Below, one piece after another: positions 8,461-18,003 of a stretch of DNA of 64,000 nt. Under the pieces are notes generated by a model that saw only the letters and a program-made list of their open reading frames with translations, ran no database searches and was not told where the DNA came from. Each line of letters starts with the position of its first letter. The stretch's first letter is position 1. The translations under genes were made by a program, and so were the position numbers. This DNA is from Candidatus Jettenia sp. (lineage in GTDB: Bacteria; Planctomycetota; Brocadiia; Brocadiales; Brocadiaceae), in contig CP091278.1 of assembly GCA_021650895.1 (NCBI GenBank), positions 355,736 through 419,735 of the forward strand, read 5' to 3'.

Positions 8461-9819
8461 ATGACAACAACTTCGCTTCATACAGGTCTTAAAATTTTTC
8501 TTATGTTCATAGCATCTTTAATTACCTCCTTTCTGGGTGGATATATTTTCTCTCTTTCTATCCCCATATATTTTTATGCGGCAATTTTTGCTTTCTTATC
8601 TATTATTCTTACTTTTTTCATACAACCATTTGTAGCTTTTGTTGCTCTCCTTTTTATCCGGCCACTCATTGATCCACTTTCTAAATATGGTATTGGTCAA
8701 AGTGTAAACTTATTGGCGATATTCAGTATTCTTTACATTTTGTTCTTAATTATCGTTTTATCGAATGATAAACAAAAATCATGGAAGCCTTGTATATCTG
8801 TCTACTTCTATTTCTATCTTTTGATCTCGGTTCTTTCTTTTATTAATATAGATGATTTTAATACCGGAGTAACCTTTTTTTTCAAGCTGTGCAGCCTTAT
8901 AGCAATATATGTATTAGCGTATCACCTCGTACAAAATGAACGTGATGCACATAAGATATTTCTTACCGTTGCCTTATCTTCAATAATCCCCATTGGAAAT
9001 GGTTTCTTACAGTATGCTATGGGCACTGGAGTACAGCAGGGTATGGACCCAACTCTTCGTATTAATTCAACATTTGTCCTTTCGAATCCATATGCAATGT
9101 TTTTGTGTATCATCATATTTGTACTCATCTATTTACTCTTTTTCCAGAAATCCACCTCGAAAAAGTTCAATGTAGTACTCTGTGGATTGCTTTTCCTTGC
9201 AGCAATCTCTCTTGTGCTCACCTATACCCGTGCTGCATGGTTTGCTTTTTTGATTGGATTAATTATTTACTCAATAAAAGAGAAAAGGCTGAGAATATAC
9301 CTACTCTTTATGGGTATTCTCTGCGTAGCACTATTATATGATCAGATTATCGAACGTTTCTCCGATTTATATACCCCAAGAAAGTATGGAACAAACAGTT
9401 TGGTATTCAGGATGGACCTTGCAGGGCAGTTATTGAGAAACGCATTTCCTAAACATTACCTTCTGGGATTTGGTCTTGGCACGAGCGAATATGTTGCTTT
9501 CAAATATACAACGTATCCATTACCTCCGCACAACGATTTTCTCCGCATTCTCATAGAATCGGGAACCATAGGCTTGATCTGTTTTCTTCTATTCTTTTAC
9601 ATGAATTTTAAGTATTACTTTAATAAAATCAGAATATATCCTGCCCGTTCTTATAATGTCTTTATGCTGGTGTTATTATCAGTCTATGTCGTTGCATCAC
9701 TTGGTCAAAACATATTCTTTTTTGTCACAACAACGGGATACGTCTTCTGCTTTTTAGGGGTAACTCAAAAATTAAATGATATGCAAGACCTCCATGAAAA
9801 AAGTCCTGTTACTATCTGA
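8461..9819 (+). CDS. O-antigen ligase/polymerase family membrane protein (Wzy_C type)
   Basis: A 452-residue integral membrane protein with about ten to twelve hydrophobic helices and a periplasmic loop containing the family signature PPHNDFLRILIESGTIG. Proteins of this type join lipid-linked repeat units (polymerase) or ligate polymer to an acceptor; in a Wza/Wzz operon, polymerase is more likely. RTRAAW-like ligase residues appear as TYTRAAWFAF. The ribosome-binding site is GGAGAGC. The 3' end overlaps the following GT4 gene by 26 bases from the chosen start, which implies translational coupling. Confidence 0.87.
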   Translation: MTTTSLHTGLKIFLMFIASLITSFLGGYIFSLSIPIYFYAAIFAFLSIILTFFIQPFVAFVALLFIRPLIDPLSKYGIGQSVNLLAIFSILYILFLIIVLSNDKQKSWKPCISVYFYFYLLISVLSFINIDDFNTGVTFFFKLCSLIAIYVLAYHLVQNERDAHKIFLTVALSSIIPIGNGFLQYAMGTGVQQGMDPTLRINSTFVLSNPYAMFLCIIIFVLIYLLFFQKSTSKKFNVVLCGLLFLAAISLVLTYTRAAWFAFLIGLIIYSIKEKRLRIYLLFMGILCVALLYDQIIERFSDLYTPRKYGTNSLVFRMDLAGQLLRNAFPKHYLLGFGLGTSEYVAFKYTTYPLPPHNDFLRILIESGTIGLICFLLFFYMNFKYYFNKIRIYPARSYNVFMLVLLSVYVVASLGQNIFFFVTTTGYVFCFLGVTQKLNDMQDLHEKSPVTI

Positions 9820-10825
9820 ACTGTTTGTTCCACCCTATGATGAAGGTATGAAGGTGACAGCCTTAAACCTCCTTAAGGGGATTAAGCATCATGTGGATTG
9901 TATTGGATTAGGGCCTTGTGGGGACGAGAATGGTCTTATCCAGCCTACTGCAATAAGCAAGATTCTGTATTCAAAAAAATTACGTAAGGAGATAAACCGT
10001 CAGAAACCAGATTTCATTTTTTATATTCCCGAAGCATCAGCAACACTTCACAGTTTTATACGTTACCGGATCCTTCGCTTTATTTCAAAAGGGGCTGGAA
10101 CCGCTATGGTTGCCTTACAAAACAGGGAATATTCATCTTTAACACAAAGGATTATTATGTTTATTAATCCCCAGACACTCTTTGTTCCCTCAACCCTTAT
10201 GTCGGATATATTTAAAAAAATTGGAATTGATACGCACTTACTGTCCGCAGGGGTTGATATTGAAAAATTTACTCCTGTTTCTCCTGAAACAAAATATGCT
10301 TTACGGGAAAAGTATCAAGTTCCTCAAGATAAATATATTGTTTTACACGTCGGTCATATTCGCGCATCGCGGAATGTGAAGATGTTTCTCAGCCTTATCG
10401 ATCAACCGGAAATGCAAGTGCTTCTCGTTGGCAGTACATCAACCCCTCAGGAAGATGAATTAAAGAGGGAATTACGCCAGGCGGGGATTCTGATTATCGA
10501 TAAATTTGTACCAGAAAACCAGGAACTCTATCAACTCGCTGATTGTTACGTGTTTAACGTAAGAGAAAGAAGCGGCGCTATGGAGTTCCCTATATCTGTG
10601 CTTGAGGCAATTGCCTGTAATTTACCGGTGTTGACTACTCCATTCGGAAGTTTGCCGGAGAATTTTCCTGCTTCAGATGATTTCCGGTATTTTACTACCC
10701 CTGAAGAGCTAAAGAATGAACTGCAAAATATGCGGAATCGTATTTCAAAAACCAGAGAAAGGGTAGAAAGATTTTCCTGGAAGAACGTAGCAAATCAACT
10801 TTTGGGAAAGTGCAGGGTACTATAA
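9794..10825 (+). CDS. Family 4 glycosyltransferase
   Basis: GT-B fold retaining glycosyltransferase. The N-terminal Rossmann half begins KKVLLLSELFVPPYDEGMK. The donor-binding half contains YIVLHVGHIRASRNV and the E-x7-E region FPISVLEAIACNLPVLTTPFG. An ATG at 9776 would add six residues; 9794 is chosen because the first beta strand begins immediately after it. It overlaps the polymerase gene upstream, and its stop shares one base with the start of the next gene (TAATG), so the three are tightly coupled. The donor sugar cannot be told from sequence. Confidence 0.87.
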   Translation: MKKVLLLSELFVPPYDEGMKVTALNLLKGIKHHVDCIGLGPCGDENGLIQPTAISKILYSKKLRKEINRQKPDFIFYIPEASATLHSFIRYRILRFISKGAGTAMVALQNREYSSLTQRIIMFINPQTLFVPSTLMSDIFKKIGIDTHLLSAGVDIEKFTPVSPETKYALREKYQVPQDKYIVLHVGHIRASRNVKMFLSLIDQPEMQVLLVGSTSTPQEDELKRELRQAGILIIDKFVPENQELYQLADCYVFNVRERSGAMEFPISVLEAIACNLPVLTTPFGSLPENFPASDDFRYFTTPEELKNELQNMRNRISKTRERVERFSWKNVANQLLGKCRVL

Positions 10826-11511
10826 TGGCCAGACAATCTTTATTCATATGTTTTATCGGTATTGACGGCTCTGGTAAAAGCTCTCAGGCCCAGTTGCTGC
10901 AAAAGCATCTTAACGCATCAGGAATCGCTGCCGTGTATACCTGGAGTCGCTGGGAGCCATACCTGTTGAAACCCTTTATCAGGAGGTTTAAAGGATCACG
11001 TACTACACCTGAAGCAATGGAATCAAATATTCCAAATCTTCAAAAGAAAAAACGGAGATTTTTGCGGAATCCCATTGTCTTGTGGTTATGGTTGAATATA
11101 GCGCTATTTGACTATTATTTCCAGGCGAAGCGAAGGGTATTTGGTCTCATGAATAAAAACACCATCGTAATATGCGATCGATACCTATTCGACTTTATGG
11201 TAGATCAGGCGGTGAATATGGGTAAAAAAGCTGAAGGGTTGAAACATATTTTTCGGTTAGTTTTAACCCGATTATTCCCTTTGCCTGATTTACTCTTTAT
11301 TTTAGATGTAGAGCCAGAAAAGGGGTATCAGAGAAAACAGGATGGTACAAGGCTGGAATATTTGATGGAAAGGCACGAATTGTACCGCTATTACCGGCAT
11401 TTACCTAATGCTACTCTTATTGATGCCAATAACTCCTTCGATATGGTTGCACACCAGATAACAAAGCGTACGATGACTTTTTTAAAGGAGCAAGGTATTA
11501 TCAATGGCTAA
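10825..11511 (+). CDS. Thymidylate-kinase-like P-loop kinase
   Basis: The P-loop FIGIDGSGKSSQ and the later DRY motif (VICDRYLFD) match the thymidylate kinase superfamily. At 228 aa it is close to the family size, but it has an unusual middle segment rich in basic and aromatic residues (WLWLNIALFDYYFQAKRR). A housekeeping dTMP kinase would be unexpected inside a polysaccharide operon. It may phosphorylate another nucleotide or sugar needed for polymer synthesis, which is an inference from position. The start overlaps the preceding stop as TAATG, and it ends eight bases inside the following gene. Confidence 0.8.
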   Translation: MARQSLFICFIGIDGSGKSSQAQLLQKHLNASGIAAVYTWSRWEPYLLKPFIRRFKGSRTTPEAMESNIPNLQKKKRRFLRNPIVLWLWLNIALFDYYFQAKRRVFGLMNKNTIVICDRYLFDFMVDQAVNMGKKAEGLKHIFRLVLTRLFPLPDLLFILDVEPEKGYQRKQDGTRLEYLMERHELYRYYRHLPNATLIDANNSFDMVAHQITKRTMTFLKEQGIING

Positions 11512-12949
11512 GGTAATGGTTATTGGTATAGACGGGCTAGATCCTGATCTCATTCATACATGGCAAAGTGAACTGCCATCATTCAGAAAGATCATGAATG
11601 AGGGGTATGCCGGTAAGATAGAATCAGTCTTTCCACCCGACTCTGTCTCAGCATGGGCAACCATCTTTACCGGAAAGACCCCAGCTCAACATGGTATCAT
11701 GGAACATGTCAGCTACCTTGATAATGGCAGTACTCATATCAATATCTCTAACATGATCGGCAAAACCTTCTGGGATTTTGCAGGTAAAGCGGGAAAAAAA
11801 GTTTGCGTGGTTAATCCGTTTCTTGCGTATCCTGTTTGGCCTGTCAATGGTGTCATGATTAGCGGTCCGGTGTTTATGAAAGGAGATGTTCAATCCTACC
11901 CATCAAATATCCTTTCAAAGGAAGGTATGCCGGATATTGGGGGAATTACCGATTTTCCAAATAAAAACAAGCTTGCTGAGTTTATTGAAAAAAACAAAGC
12001 GGATATTAAAAGGCTTTACCATTTCTCAAAGGAGCATTTTCGTAAGGATACTTATGATTTATGCTTTGTTACCTTTTTACAATTAGACAGAATACAACAT
12101 TTTCTCTGGCGGTATACAGACCCTGAAGATTGTACATACCCCGGCCCAAATAACTATCGTGAGAGTATTAAGGAATTTTACCAATTGTTTGATGAGATAA
12201 TCGGATGGTTTATGGAAAGTCTCGATAATCAAACAGCTCTCATGATAATCAGCGATCACGGACATGGAAGACGGTGTACGAAGGTATTAAATATTAACGA
12301 AATTCTCCGAAGGGCAGGGTATGTAAAATCGAGAGTAGGCCGTTGTAAATATTTGGATCTAAAGTATCTGGCAGAAAAGGCTAAGCTGGAAACATTAGAG
12401 GCAGTCTACCACCTTAATCTGGAAGATCTCATGTTTGCCATAACAAGGTATATTCCGAATCGTAAGGCGCTAAAAAAATCTACCTTTATTACGAATAATA
12501 CCACAAGCCTTGCCAGTACCTCAGTCTTTGCCGGTACTAATCCCTACGGAGGTATAACAATTCATCGTGAAAATATGAAGCAAACCGGAATGGATTATGA
12601 GGCTTTCCGTCTTGAGGTTATACGCTTGTTACAAGATTTTAAGGATGAAAGAACAGGGAAACGGCCATTTGTATGGTTAAAATGCCGCGAGGATGTTGAT
12701 CATGGCCCCTTTTTAGATATCTACCCGGACATACTTTTCGAGCTTGAAGAATCATATGGGGTAAACTGGGCGCTGCACACGAAAATTACCAGAGTAAATA
12801 CGACACATAAGAAAATATCCGGCGGGCATAGGTACCATGGCTTTTACGGTATTTTTAACTCTAAAAGTATAACGGGAAAAGGAAGGATTGTAGATATAGC
12901 TTCTACTATTCTCAATATTTTACAGACTCCGGCAGGTGAAAAATCCTGA
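11504..12949 (+). CDS. Alkaline-phosphatase-superfamily phosphodiesterase
   Basis: The fold signature of type I phosphodiesterase/nucleotide pyrophosphatases is clear: VIGIDGLDPDLI with the first metal aspartate, the nucleophile region SVSAWATIFTGKTPAQHGI, the second metal site in ISDHGHG, and a final histidine in the SGGHRYHG segment. There is no signal peptide, so it is predicted to act in the cytoplasm or to be exported by another route. In this operon it could transfer or remove a phospho-linked substituent of the polymer. Its start lies inside the 3' end of the kinase gene (eight-base overlap). Confidence 0.85.
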   Translation: MAKVMVIGIDGLDPDLIHTWQSELPSFRKIMNEGYAGKIESVFPPDSVSAWATIFTGKTPAQHGIMEHVSYLDNGSTHINISNMIGKTFWDFAGKAGKKVCVVNPFLAYPVWPVNGVMISGPVFMKGDVQSYPSNILSKEGMPDIGGITDFPNKNKLAEFIEKNKADIKRLYHFSKEHFRKDTYDLCFVTFLQLDRIQHFLWRYTDPEDCTYPGPNNYRESIKEFYQLFDEIIGWFMESLDNQTALMIISDHGHGRRCTKVLNINEILRRAGYVKSRVGRCKYLDLKYLAEKAKLETLEAVYHLNLEDLMFAITRYIPNRKALKKSTFITNNTTSLASTSVFAGTNPYGGITIHRENMKQTGMDYEAFRLEVIRLLQDFKDERTGKRPFVWLKCREDVDHGPFLDIYPDILFELEESYGVNWALHTKITRVNTTHKKISGGHRYHGFYGIFNSKSITGKGRIVDIASTILNILQTPAGEKS

Positions 12950-12974
12950 TAGCAAAACACTTTTATGGAGAGCT

Positions 12975-15221
12975 ATGATGCAGAAAAGATTGCTTTCTTT
13001 GACACAAGGAATTTTCGGGAGAAAAAATTCAGGCATCGCAGTCATTTTTGTGATGCTGATTGTGGCAGAAATAGTTTTTTATGGAATTATCCCGTTCTGT
13101 CTTGCTGCAGATGAGAAGATCACGTGGAAATTGATCGGTCCGGGAGATGCTGATCAGGTAACTTCTCTGTCAGTAGGTGAAGATGGTGCTGTCTATGCAG
13201 GTACAGATATTGGAGGTATCTATTATAGCAGTAACCAGGGAGAAAGCTGGTTTCCTATAAATAACGGGATTAAAAATTATGATATCACAACCCCCGTGAT
13301 TATCGATCCAAAAGATAAAAAGAAACTGTATGTTGGGACACGAGGCGGTTTTTATAAATCAACCGATGGCGGAGTAACGTGGAAGTCCGTATGGAAAGGT
13401 ATTGGGTCCCCACAGTCTGGATCTTTATCTGCCTGTATCGGATCTCTTGTTTTACACCCCGAAGATAATCGTATCCTGTATTTAGGATTCGGTTACCGGC
13501 CAAGTACGGAAGGCGGGCCTGTCATAAAGAAGATTAGTTGGGGTAGTGATATCTATATGAGTAAAGATGACGGAGAAACCTGGAAGTCAAGTTTTTCTCC
13601 TGGTTTTTTTCCTGATGAAGAATTGAAGGTTCGCCATATGGTTATTGACTATAAAAATACAAATATCATGTATGTTGCAACGAATGAAGGTCTGTTAAAG
13701 AGTCTTGATGCCGGTAAAACATGGAGAAATATCCTGAATACTGCAATACGGCATATTGCAACGCACCCAAATGATCCCCGTATGATTTACCTTGCTGCCG
13801 GACCCGAAGGAGTTTTTAAATCTGAAAATGGCGGTGAATCCTGGGAGAAAAAGAATTCCGGGTTACATTTTATAAAAACGAAGTCAAAACATACCGATAA
13901 TTATGCACAAATACTTATTGATAAAAAGAATACGAAGGTTATGTATGCGATAAATAGCACCTGGGGAGAAAGCGGGGGTGTATATAAAAGTGTAGATAAC
14001 GGAGATACCTGGATTAAGGTCACAAAATGGAACGGACCGTTGGGCGGTAAAGGTAACGTTGAAATAGCATGGCTGGAATTAAGCCGGAAAGTTAATGCAA
14101 TTGCTTTAGATCCAGGGAATAGCGAGAGGATATATATTGGAACATCAAGATATATTTATCGGTCCGATAATGGAGGAGCAACCTGGAAGCAATTAATTTC
14201 AAAAGAAGTTTCCCCGGGTAGATGGACTCACAGAGGTATAAATGTGTTTGGCCATACACACGTTGTAGGTATAGATCCAAAAGATCATAACCATCTCTAT
14301 GTCGGCACCGCAGATCATGGCTTAGTTATAAGCGATGATAATGGAAAAAGTTGGTATGCCTCCGTAAATGGTATGAAGTATAAAGATGACATCTTTGATG
14401 TCGCTGTAGATCCCAAAAAACCTAATATCGTTCATGTTATCAATGCAAAAGGGCTTAAAATTGCCGGTTTTGCAACCAGTTCTGATTATGGAAATACCTG
14501 GGTTCAAAGAACTGAAGGACTTCCCGATAACACCCTGTTCAATACTATCTTAATCAACCCTTATCATACAGAAATAATCTTTATTGGTGGTAAACCAGGT
14601 ATTTATAAGAGCGAAGATAAAGGCATAAGCTGGATAAAAAAGGATACTGGTTTACCTCATGAAATAAGAGTACAGAAGCTTGCCTATCACCCTGAGAAAA
14701 AGAGCACCCTCTACGCCGCAACAGATGATGGGTTGTATAAGAGTGACGATGATGGAAATTCCTGGGTTAAAACCCATAAGAACTCCCTGCGAATAGCTTC
14801 TCTTGCCATAGACTCTCACCAACCTGAACATCTCTATGCAGGAGTGGTGAGGAGTAAAAATGGCCCTGGTGGCGTTTATAAGAGTTCAAATGGCGGTAAG
14901 ACATGGACACAAATTTTATCAGGTCCAACAAGAATTGAGTCTGTGGCAATAGTGCCTTCTGTTCCTTCAGTAATTTATGCTGCTTCTAATGATCATCAAT
15001 ACCACGATGAGAGCTCGGGAGAAGGTGTTTTCAGGAGTGTAAATGGGGGAAAGACATGGGAAAATATCAATAACGGTTTGCCTGTACTCCGTGCCTTCAA
15101 TATCAATGTGAATCCATCCCCGCCACACGAGGTTTATCTTTCTGCGAATGGAAGCGGAGTCTATGTTACAGGAGATCCGGCCATGGATTTTTCTTCTTAT
15201 AAAAAAGGTAATCGGGAATAA
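12975..15221 (+). CDS. Membrane-anchored or secreted Asp-box (BNR/sortilin-like) double propeller
   Basis: After an N-terminal hydrophobic signal/anchor (about residues 15-40) the protein is made of thirteen Asp-box repeats of the form S-x-D/N-x-G-x-S/T-W, for example SSNQGESW, STDGGVTW, SDNGGATW and SVNGGKTW, spread over the whole length. This count fits two seven-bladed propellers, as in GH74-type or sortilin-like proteins. No catalytic acid pair could be assigned, so it may bind or cleave the polysaccharide outside the cytoplasm. The frame opens at GTG 12936; ATG 12975 has GGAG just upstream and is preferred. It overlaps or abuts the preceding gene. Confidence 0.82.
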   Translation: MMQKRLLSLTQGIFGRKNSGIAVIFVMLIVAEIVFYGIIPFCLAADEKITWKLIGPGDADQVTSLSVGEDGAVYAGTDIGGIYYSSNQGESWFPINNGIKNYDITTPVIIDPKDKKKLYVGTRGGFYKSTDGGVTWKSVWKGIGSPQSGSLSACIGSLVLHPEDNRILYLGFGYRPSTEGGPVIKKISWGSDIYMSKDDGETWKSSFSPGFFPDEELKVRHMVIDYKNTNIMYVATNEGLLKSLDAGKTWRNILNTAIRHIATHPNDPRMIYLAAGPEGVFKSENGGESWEKKNSGLHFIKTKSKHTDNYAQILIDKKNTKVMYAINSTWGESGGVYKSVDNGDTWIKVTKWNGPLGGKGNVEIAWLELSRKVNAIALDPGNSERIYIGTSRYIYRSDNGGATWKQLISKEVSPGRWTHRGINVFGHTHVVGIDPKDHNHLYVGTADHGLVISDDNGKSWYASVNGMKYKDDIFDVAVDPKKPNIVHVINAKGLKIAGFATSSDYGNTWVQRTEGLPDNTLFNTILINPYHTEIIFIGGKPGIYKSEDKGISWIKKDTGLPHEIRVQKLAYHPEKKSTLYAATDDGLYKSDDDGNSWVKTHKNSLRIASLAIDSHQPEHLYAGVVRSKNGPGGVYKSSNGGKTWTQILSGPTRIESVAIVPSVPSVIYAASNDHQYHDESSGEGVFRSVNGGKTWENINNGLPVLRAFNINVNPSPPHEVYLSANGSGVYVTGDPAMDFSSYKKGNRE

Positions 15222-15256
15222 ACCCAGAGTTAATTTTTCAGAGTAAGGTAATAAAA

Positions 15257-16513
15257 ATGAATATCCTCCAGGTTAATAAATTTCACTACTTACGCGGCGG
15301 AAGTGAAAGAGTCTACTTTGGGACAGCAGACATCTTGGAAAAACATGGGCATACCGTAAAATTTTTTTCTATGTCTCATCCGGAAAACATACCGTGTGAG
15401 ACTTCAAAGTATTTTATGCCTGATGTAGATTTAAACACAAACGGTGGCAATCCTATGAGTCAGCTCAAAATAGCATTTCGTATTTTGTATTCTTTTGAGG
15501 CAAAGAAGCGCATTTCCCGCGTGTTGGATCAATATCCGGCAGATATTGCCCACTTACATAATATCCATCATCAAATTTCTCCATCGATCCTTCATGAATT
15601 GAAAAGGCGGAAGATACCTATTGTTATGACACTCCATGATTATAAGATGGTATGTGGTTCGTACGCACTCATGGCTGATGAGAGAATTTGCGAGGATTGT
15701 AACAGAGGAAGATATTTCAGTGCAATTCGCAAACGCTGCATAAAAGATTCACGCACAAAAAGTATTCTTGCTGCGGTAGAGATGTACCTACACCATACAC
15801 TTCTTGATATATATGGTGCCGTAGACGTTTTTATTTCTCCAAGCCTGTTTCTTAAAAATAAGTTACAGGAAATGGGATTTAAAAAACCTATTATTCATTT
15901 GCCAAATTTTGTAATGAATTTTGAAGATGTCAGGAGTGAACCGGAAGACAACGGAAGCAGGAAAGAAAAGTCTTTAGTTTATTTTGGAAGACTTTCATCT
16001 GAAAAAGGGTTATCGACGCTCATGAAAGCAGTGAAAATTTTACAAGCAAAAGATGGAATCAGGATAAAGGTTAAAATTATAGGGGAAGGACCTCTTAAAG
16101 ATGTGCTTGAAAGAGACGCTGAAGAGCTTAACCATGTTCAATTCTTTGGGTATATGAGGGGGCAATCGCTTTATCATGAAATCAAAAAAAGTACCGTTGT
16201 TGTTCTTCCCTCGGAATGGTATGAAAATAATCCCATATCGGTTTTAGAGGCATTTGCTTTGGGTAAACCGGTAATTGGAGCCAGGATTGGCGGCATACCG
16301 GAATTGGTTAAAAATAATGTTACAGGATTAACATTTGAATCCGGGAATGTTGATGACCTTGTCGAAAAGATCACGGCCATGCTGGAGAGTTCTGATAGAA
16401 TTATACACATGGGAGAAAATGCAAGACTATTTGTAGAACGGGAATTGAATGCTGAAAAATATTATCAAGAACTTATGAAAATCTATCAATCAGTAATAAG
16501 AAAAAGCCGATGA
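15257..16513 (+). CDS. Family 4 glycosyltransferase
   Basis: GT-B fold enzyme. The N-terminal acceptor half begins MNILQVNKFHYLRGGSERVY, with HLHNIHHQISPSILH and a Cys cluster (MVCGSYALMADERICEDC) seen in one GT4 subgroup. The donor half has LVYFGRLSSEKGLSTLMKA, IIGEGPL and PISVLEAFALGKPVIG. Ribosome-binding site AAGGT is present. It is the last gene of the first polysaccharide operon; downstream is a 1.5 kb repeat-rich gap without genes. Confidence 0.88.
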   Translation: MNILQVNKFHYLRGGSERVYFGTADILEKHGHTVKFFSMSHPENIPCETSKYFMPDVDLNTNGGNPMSQLKIAFRILYSFEAKKRISRVLDQYPADIAHLHNIHHQISPSILHELKRRKIPIVMTLHDYKMVCGSYALMADERICEDCNRGRYFSAIRKRCIKDSRTKSILAAVEMYLHHTLLDIYGAVDVFISPSLFLKNKLQEMGFKKPIIHLPNFVMNFEDVRSEPEDNGSRKEKSLVYFGRLSSEKGLSTLMKAVKILQAKDGIRIKVKIIGEGPLKDVLERDAEELNHVQFFGYMRGQSLYHEIKKSTVVVLPSEWYENNPISVLEAFALGKPVIGARIGGIPELVKNNVTGLTFESGNVDDLVEKITAMLESSDRIIHMGENARLFVERELNAEKYYQELMKIYQSVIRKSR

Positions 16514-16569
16514 GGAGAACCATTACCTGTATAACAAGTGGTTTGCCTTAACCCAGCCGGGATAGTAGT

Positions 16570-16760
16570 ACACTGTCAACTTAATTTACCATAATAGACT
16601 CTCTCGTATGTGTCATTGCGAGGGGTATTTTCCCGAAGCAATCTCTTTTGAAATATCCAGGAGATTGCTTCGGACACTACCCTCGCAATGACACAGCCCC
16701 ATGCAGTTGAACCGATACAAACCATATTATCATATTCCTTAAAACGACACAGTATTGACA
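16570..16760. mobile_element. MITE copy 1 (right end degraded)
   Basis: Begins ACACTGTCAA next to GTAGT and contains the long central palindrome ATTGCGAGG...GAAGCAATC / GATTGCTTCGG...CCTCGCAAT. It is an inverted copy of the element at 37171-37352, with matching arms (TTTACCATAATAGACTCTCT and CCCATGCAGTTGAACCGATA). The right end near 16755 reads TATTGACACC and has lost the terminal repeat. It has no coding capacity, so any transposition would need a transposase supplied elsewhere. Confidence 0.7.
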
Positions 16761-16793
16761 CCTCATACTTACTTAAAATATGGTGCAAAAGAT

Positions 16794-16868
16794 GTAGGGC
16801 AAGGCTTTAGCCTTGCCTCCTCGCCTGAATACACACACAGGGGATAGCAACCCGAAAAGATTGCCCTG
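16794..16868. repeat. Double-hairpin intergenic repeat (copy 1)
   Basis: GTAGGGCAAGGCTTTAGCCTTGCC forms the first hairpin, and a second hairpin GGGATAGCAACCCGAAAAGATTGCCC closes the unit, so the ends are themselves complementary. Related copies lie at 31033-31105, 37032-37101 and 54210-54290, with a partial one at 57511-57560. Confidence 0.7.
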
Positions 16869-16914
16869 GTGCGCCTGGGAGTGTGCACTGCCAGATCGGA
16901 GGGAGGGGCGAAAG

Positions 16915-16998
16915 TCCATATGCATCAAGCTAACATATGGAAACGGTGGAGAATAACATAATCCCCCTTAATCCCCCTTTAGAAAAGGGGGAGATGCG
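16915..16998. repeat. Dispersed repeat shared with 55939-56000
   Basis: The segment containing CATATGCATCAAGCTAACAT and GGTGGAGAATAACATAATCC recurs in reverse orientation at 55939-56000. It is followed here by the inverted pair CCCCCTTTAGAAAAGGGGG. It appears to be a piece of a larger dispersed intergenic repeat. Confidence 0.6.
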
Positions 16999-17059
16999 AG
17001 GAGATATGTCTGGCCGGGGACGTCTCTAGAGAAATTTTATTCTCTGTAAGCCTCTTCTT

Positions 17060-17184
17060 GGGTGGCACTGACAAACTCTGTTTGTCAGTGTGGTATATTC
17101 CCTATCCACGGGTGCATTCGAACAACACGGACAAACCATATCCCCGTTCAAGACGTACGGGGACATGGTTCGCCCGTGCCACCC
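17060..17184. repeat. Inverted repeat GGGTGGCAC...GTGCCACCC with inner hairpin
   Basis: Outer arms GGGTGGCAC (17060) and GTGCCACCC (17176) enclose an inner hairpin CACTGACAAACTCTGTTTGT...CAGTG at 17066-17090 and a second imperfect hairpin of the type GGACAAACCATATCCCC/GGGGACATGGTTCG. No coding content is seen. Confidence 0.55.
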
Positions 17185-17225
17185 TGCTTTTCTAAATTTA
17201 TCCTTCTTTCTCCCTTTTTTTAAAG

Positions 17226-17509
17226 CTTATCCTTACCCACAAGTTAGGTAGGGAGCGAAGGTAGAAGCAAGGTAAACCACGAAGTACACGAAGAAAGAAG
17301 AACGTAGAGAAGCAAGATTTTGCGTCTTTACAATTGAGGTAGGGGTGTGTTGCTTTTTGTTTAGTGTCAGTGTCAGTGTTTTCTCACTCACACTCACATC
17401 GCCTCAAGAAGGGATCGATTATAAAAAGAATTTATTGAGATTTGGAACTCTCTTATTCTTCGTGTACTTCGTGTTCTTTGTGGTATTTAAAGATGTGGGT
17501 AAGGACAAG
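17226..17509. mobile_element. Terminal-inverted-repeat element, copy A (about 284 bp)
   Basis: Ends are CTTATCCTTACCCACA and its near-perfect complement TGTGGGTAAGGACAAG. Inside them lies a second inverted pair, CCACGAAGTACACGAAGAA and TTCTTCGTGTACTTCGTG. Copies recur at 42120-42495 and, inverted, at 55699-55938. It is too short to encode a transposase, so it is MITE-like. Confidence 0.65.
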
Positions 17510-17513
17510 TTTT

Positions 17514-17562
17514 TAAAGGGGAGTCAGGGGGGATTAGAGGGGAACATGAACACACGTTGTTC
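17514..17562. repeat. Dispersed repeat shared with 55506-55570
   Basis: AAGGGGAGTCAGGGGGGATT followed by AGAGGGGAACATGAACACAC recurs in reverse orientation at 55506-55570. In both places it adjoins or lies close to a copy of the CTTATCCTTACCCACA element, suggesting one larger composite repeat. Confidence 0.55.
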
Positions 17563-17576
17563 TTTTTACCATGTAT

Positions 17577-17618
17577 CTTGTCTCACTTTTGTTGCATTAC
17601 ACTTCTGTGCCATGTCAC
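17577..17618. repeat. Degenerate array of the GTGACATGTCAC-type palindrome
   Basis: GTGCCATGTCAC (17607-17618) has one mismatch to the palindrome at 952-999. Weaker relatives GTTGCATTACAC and CTTGTCTCAC lie 16 and 34 bases upstream. It lies about 390 bp upstream of the second polysaccharide gene group. Confidence 0.4.
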
Positions 17619-18003
17619 ATGTCCTGATCATTTTCATGGTTTTACTTTTATCTGTTTCTGCGTGTATAAGAGGTCTAAATCAGAGAAAGACAATACAAAA
17701 TTCCTCTTGAGATACTTCTTTTCTCTGTATTCTTATATCCATCCTGCAAAAGCTATGTCTTGGTTCAGTATTTGCACTTCTTCCTTTTATTCTCTTGACA
17801 CAATTCTCTGCTCATCTACAGGAGAACAATCTGTAGCATAACGTTTTTTCTGACACAAGTATGAATTCTACATTGGCAGAGCAAAAGTATCATATTCGAT
17901 TGTATATTCAGGAAATTCAGGAAATGCATACGAAAAAACTTCATTTTAATTTGTTGATAAAAACAGGAAAGATTTAAAAAAAGGATTTATTAAGAATTTA
18001 AAA

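Larger units (their letters stand above)
16514..18003. other. Repeat-filled gap inside the polysaccharide locus
   Basis: No convincing gene is present. The stretch is a mosaic of repeats that recur elsewhere in the window: a MITE (16570-16760), a double-hairpin element (16794-16868), a segment shared with 55939-56000, an inverted repeat (17060-17184), a terminal-inverted-repeat element (17226-17509), a segment shared with 55506-55570, and degenerate palindromes (17577-17618). The short frames at 17345-17710 and 17557-17841 are composed of these repeats. Confidence 0.75.

Noticed and set aside
17345-17841. Two overlapping frames of 121 and 94 codons
   Set aside because: Both lie in dispersed repeats that recur at 42.4 and 55.5-55.9 kb, with no ribosome-binding site.
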